DNA of 64,000 nt from Clostridium_AQ sp900552125 (GTDB lineage: Bacteria; Bacillota_I; Bacilli_A; Erysipelotrichales; Erysipelotrichaceae). Shown one piece after another: positions 60,836 through 64,000 of the stretch; position 1 is the stretch's first letter, and each line of letters opens with the position of its first letter. Under the pieces are notes generated by a model. That model searched no databases, was not told where the DNA came from, and saw nothing but the letters and a program-made list of their open reading frames with translations. Made by a program: the position numbers and the translations under genes. The stretch lies in the NCBI GenBank assembly GCA_037892765.1, contig JBBKBW010000001.1; one strand, written 5' to 3'.

Positions 60836-63562
60836 TTATTTTAAAACTTCAGCACAACGTGCACATAGTCCATCTTCCGCATGAGAATCTGTGATATTCC
60901 AGCATCTCGGACATACGACACCTTCGCATTTTTCTACTTCTACCTGACAAACTTCATAGGCTTTTAATTCATCAACAGAGAAGCTTACTTTAGAAACGAT
61001 TAGCCACTGATTGAAGTGATCTCCACATACAGATTCAATCAATGCACGATCTTCATCATTTACATTCACTAGAACATGAGCTTCTAAAGATTTACCGATT
61101 ACTTTTTCAGCACGAGCTTCTTCTAATGCTTTGAAGATATCTGTACGGATTGCCATCATGCGATCCATTTTTTCTTTGATTTCTTCCGCATTGTCGATAA
61201 CTAAATTTTCTTTAAAGCTTCCTAAATGAATACTTTCTTCTTCTGTATGGAAGAAATCATTTACTTCTTCACATGTATGAACAAGAATTGGAGCCCATAA
61301 ACGTAATAGCATATCTAATGCATGCCACAATACTGTTTGCACTTGACGACGTCTGATAGAATCTTTCTTTTCGATATATAGGATATCTTTTGTATAATCC
61401 ATGTAGTAAGCTGATAATTCATTTGTCATCAGATTGCTTAACATATTCGTAATATCCGCAAAACGATATTCTTTATAAGCTTTCTTAGCTTTTGTGTTCA
61501 CATCATTTAATAATACTAAAATATACTGATCTAACAATGGAAGTTCTTTTACATCTACAAGGTCTTCTTTTGTAAAGTCATCTTCCGGATTGATATTCGC
61601 AAGCATAAATCTGAAAGTATTACGCACTTTACGATATTGTTCACTGATCTGTTTCAAGATTTCTTCTGACATACTGCAGTCAGCCTGATAGTCAACACTT
61701 GTTGCCCATAGACGTAAGATATCAGCTCCATATTTTTTAGTAATTTCTCCAGGTGCTACGGCATTCCATTGAGATTTACTCATCTTCACACCTTTTCCAT
61801 CCATTACAAATCCATGGCTCAGTACCTGTTTGTATGGAGAATGTCCGTGTACCGCAGTACCGATGATCAATGAAGAGTTGAACCATCCACGATACTGGTC
61901 ACTACCTTCAAAGTATAAGTCTGCAGGATAACCTAAGCCACGTTCCATCATCGCACCAGTGTGAGAACTTCCTGAGTCAAACCATACATCCATAGTATCA
62001 GTTTCTTTACGGAATTCTCCATTTGGTGAACCAGGATGAGTATATCCTTCCGGAAGAAGATCTTTCGCTTCTTTTTCAAACCAGATATTGCTTCCATGTT
62101 CACGGAATAATTCCGCAACATGCTGGAATACTTTTTCATCCATGATTGGGGTATCGTCTTCTGCATAGAAGATTGGAATTGGTACACCCCATGCACGCTG
62201 ACGTGAAATACACCAGTCTCCACGATCTGCAATCATGTTATGCATACGCTGCTGTCCCCATTTTGGAACCCAATCAACATTAGCGATTTCTGTTAATAAC
62301 TGTTCACGAATTTTGTCAATAGACGCAAACCACTGTGTAGTAGCACGGAAAATGATTGGTTTTTTAGTTCTCCAGTCATGTGGATAAGAGTGAGTGATGA
62401 ATTCCAATTTCAATAAAGCACCTAATTCATCTAAACGCTGTGTTACTGTTTTATTCGCATCATCAACGTATTGACCTTTTAACCATTCACCCGCATCTTC
62501 CATCATACATCCATGTTCATCAACATTACAGTATGCAGGAAGTCCATATTTCTGACCTACGAAGAAGTCATCTGCCCCAAATCCAGGTGCAGTATGAACA
62601 CATCCAGTACCTGCATCAGCTGTTACATGATCTCCAAGAATTACTAATGATTCACGATCATATAAAGGATGCTGGCAAGTAATCATTTCTAATTCACTAC
62701 CCTTGAATGTTTTTAGTACTTCTTTTTGTTCAAGTCCAAATTTTTCCCATAGTGAATCTACTAATTCTTCTAAAACAATTAATTTACCTTTTTCACTTTG
62801 TACTAAAGCATATGTAAAGTCTTTATTCAAACAGATTGCTAAGTTTGCTGGAATTGTCCAAGGAGTTGTTGTCCAGATAACAAATGATGTATCAGTATCT
62901 AAAACACCTTTTCCATCTTTTACCGCAAATTTCACGAAAATCGTAGGACTTTTTACATCTTTATATTCGATTTCTGCTTCTGCTAGAGCAGTTTCACTAG
63001 ATGGGGACCAGTAAACTGGTTTTAATCCTTTATAAATTAAACCATCCATTGCCATTTTCGCAAAAATTTCGATCTGATGAGCTTCGAACTCTTTTGTTAG
63101 TGTAATATATGGATGATCATAATCTCCCACAACGCCTAAAGATAAGAAACCTTTTTTCTGACGCTCTACCTGTTCCATCGCATAGTCGTAACAAAGCTTA
63201 CGGAAATCAGATAATTCCATCTCTTTACGATTATGACCTAATTTCTGAATTGCTGTTTCGATTGGCAATCCGTGTGTATCCCAACCAGGGATATATGGTA
63301 CTTTATAACCTGCCATAAAACGATTACGAATAATAACATCCTTTAAAATTTTATTTAACGCATGGCCCAAGTGAATATCACCATTTGCATATGGAGGACC
63401 ATCATGTAAAACAAACGCTTCACAGCCCTCTCTTTTTTCTAACATTTTGTGGTAAATGTCTTCTTCCTGCCAGCGTGCTTGAAATTTTGGCTCTTTTGTT
63501 GGTAATTTTCCACGCATTTCAAACTTCGTTTTTGGCATTAATAAGGTATCCTTGTATTCCAT
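60836..63562 (-). CDS. ileS: Isoleucyl-tRNA synthetase
   Basis: 908 residues, full length. HIGH motif as HLGH in PYANGDIHLGHALNKILKDV, connective-peptide editing domain (TTTPWTIPANLAIC, TADAGTGCVHTAPGFGADDF), KMSKS in MDGKGVKMSKSQWN, and a C-terminal zinc finger CPRCWNITDSH ... CARCAEV. Bacterial-type (not the mupirocin-resistant eukaryotic-like form). Controlled by an Ile T-box. Confidence 0.97.
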   Translation of the reverse strand: MEYKDTLLMPKTKFEMRGKLPTKEPKFQARWQEEDIYHKMLEKREGCEAFVLHDGPPYANGDIHLGHALNKILKDVIIRNRFMAGYKVPYIPGWDTHGLPIETAIQKLGHNRKEMELSDFRKLCYDYAMEQVERQKKGFLSLGVVGDYDHPYITLTKEFEAHQIEIFAKMAMDGLIYKGLKPVYWSPSSETALAEAEIEYKDVKSPTIFVKFAVKDGKGVLDTDTSFVIWTTTPWTIPANLAICLNKDFTYALVQSEKGKLIVLEELVDSLWEKFGLEQKEVLKTFKGSELEMITCQHPLYDRESLVILGDHVTADAGTGCVHTAPGFGADDFFVGQKYGLPAYCNVDEHGCMMEDAGEWLKGQYVDDANKTVTQRLDELGALLKLEFITHSYPHDWRTKKPIIFRATTQWFASIDKIREQLLTEIANVDWVPKWGQQRMHNMIADRGDWCISRQRAWGVPIPIFYAEDDTPIMDEKVFQHVAELFREHGSNIWFEKEAKDLLPEGYTHPGSPNGEFRKETDTMDVWFDSGSSHTGAMMERGLGYPADLYFEGSDQYRGWFNSSLIIGTAVHGHSPYKQVLSHGFVMDGKGVKMSKSQWNAVAPGEITKKYGADILRLWATSVDYQADCSMSEEILKQISEQYRKVRNTFRFMLANINPEDDFTKEDLVDVKELPLLDQYILVLLNDVNTKAKKAYKEYRFADITNMLSNLMTNELSAYYMDYTKDILYIEKKDSIRRRQVQTVLWHALDMLLRLWAPILVHTCEEVNDFFHTEEESIHLGSFKENLVIDNAEEIKEKMDRMMAIRTDIFKALEEARAEKVIGKSLEAHVLVNVNDEDRALIESVCGDHFNQWLIVSKVSFSVDELKAYEVCQVEVEKCEGVVCPRCWNITDSHAEDGLCARCAEVLK

Positions 63563-63588
63563 ATCATTTCCTCCTTTAAAATAAAAAA

Positions 63589-63800
63589 ACGTCCTAACTA
63601 AGGACGTATTTAACGCGGTACCACCTTACTTCATATGATAATATCATATGCCCTCTACTTATAACGGAAAGCTGTCCGTATTCCCTTACTTCTTTTCAGG
63701 AAATCTGCTCCAAAGTGATTTTCCTTTACCTTTCGTACTGACTTTCACCTGCCGTCAGCTCTCTATAACTATTTGTAAAGAAACATGTCTTTTTCATCGC
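63589..63800 (-). promoter_or_regulatory. T-box riboswitch of ileS (Ile, AUC specifier)
   Basis: The canonical T-box AAGGTGGTACCGCG spans 63627-63614. The terminator ACGTCCT-TAGTT-AGGACGT with seven T is at 63607-63583. The stem I specifier ATC at 63719-63717 sits in AAAATCACTTTGG, followed by A. Upstream of it no clear promoter was fixed. The leader fills the gap between divIVA and ileS; no other gene was seen there. Confidence 0.9.
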
Positions 63801-63802
63801 AT

Positions 63803-64000
63803 TTATATTTCTTTCTTTAATAGATCCAAATCTGGAATCTGTGGCGTTTCAAAATCATCTAATACTTGTGATATCTTTTGTAATTCTTTTCGCATAGATC
63901 CTTTCAGATCATTTGCTTCATCACCTAGACGACTGATTTCTAAAAGAACTTCTCTAGCCATCATCAATGATTCTTTAACGATTACATCAGCGTTCTGATG
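63803..64000 (-). CDS. divIVA: DivIVA C-terminus (partial)
   Basis: 65 residues of a helical protein enter from the right edge and end at TAA 63805-63803. Blocks NADVIVKESLMMAREVLLEI and LGDEANDLKGSMRKELQKIS are typical of the DivIVA/Wag31 coiled coil. DivIVA just upstream of ileS is a widespread arrangement in Firmicutes. It marks curved membranes and division sites. The N-terminal membrane-binding region is outside the window. Confidence 0.8.
   Translation of the reverse strand, partial: HQNADVIVKESLMMAREVLLEISRLGDEANDLKGSMRKELQKISQVLDDFETPQIPDLDLLKKEI

Noticed and set aside
1..64000. tRNA, rRNA or CRISPR features
   Set aside because: No cloverleaf with a GTTCRA-type T-loop, rRNA block or spaced repeat was seen on reading; a covariance scan would be needed to exclude them.

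Overview
The window joins two kinds of DNA from a low-G+C, spore-forming Bacillota. The closest overall fit is a gut Erysipelotrichia-type genome, inferred from the gene set (spoIIA operon, SUF operon, T-box-controlled tRNA synthetases, a type IV pilus locus); the taxon cannot be proved from sequence alone. Positions 1 to about 26030 belong to an integrated conjugative element (ICE), visibly richer in G+C. Positions 26031-64000 are AT-rich chromosome.

ICE (all genes on the minus strand, so the leading end is at about 26 kb). A replication and partition block (two RepA_N-like initiators, a DnaC-like helicase loader, SSB, ParA, ParB, several unknown small proteins) is followed by a Gram-positive conjugation apparatus: PcfB-like accessory protein, VirD4 coupling ATPase, Maff2-type small membrane protein, VirB6-like membrane protein, PrgI-like protein, VirB4 ATPase, DUF3789 peptide, a three-domain wall hydrolase, DUF4315 and DUF4366 proteins, an MT-A70 methylase and topoisomerase III. 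It ends, cut by the window edge, in a very large CnaB/SpaA-repeat adhesin. Relaxase, integrase and the far attachment site are not in the window.

Two ICE observations stand out. The virB4 gene is split by a 338-nt insertion (12547-12884) carrying no protein. Its removal restores a perfect VirB4 frame at the conserved GITQN motif. Its ends (exon U, intron final G) and internal pairings (P1 to P9, including a P3/P7 pseudoknot, the AAGAUA joining segment and P7.1/P7.2) match a group I self-splicing intron. Second, the ICE lies inside sigF, the forespore sigma factor gene: only its first ~79 codons remain at 26024-26269, directly behind intact spoIIAA and spoIIAB. The host is therefore either asporogenous or depends on excision, as with skin-type elements.

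Chromosome. Going right: spoIIA operon with two Spo0A boxes, dacF, a sirohaem nitrite/sulfite reductase, an SGNH-like protein, the sufCDSUB operon with 5-formyl-THF cyclo-ligase, two PrsA-like foldases, a HIT protein, coaD-rsmD, an FtsW/RodA-family gene, peptide deformylase, RNase J, a degenerate metallophosphoesterase, pheST with a Phe T-box leader, a complete type IV pilus operon (pilA-D-C-M-N-O, minor pilins, pilB-pilT), a SpoU-type RNA methyltransferase, ileS with an Ile T-box leader, and the end of divIVA. No tRNA, rRNA or CRISPR array was seen.
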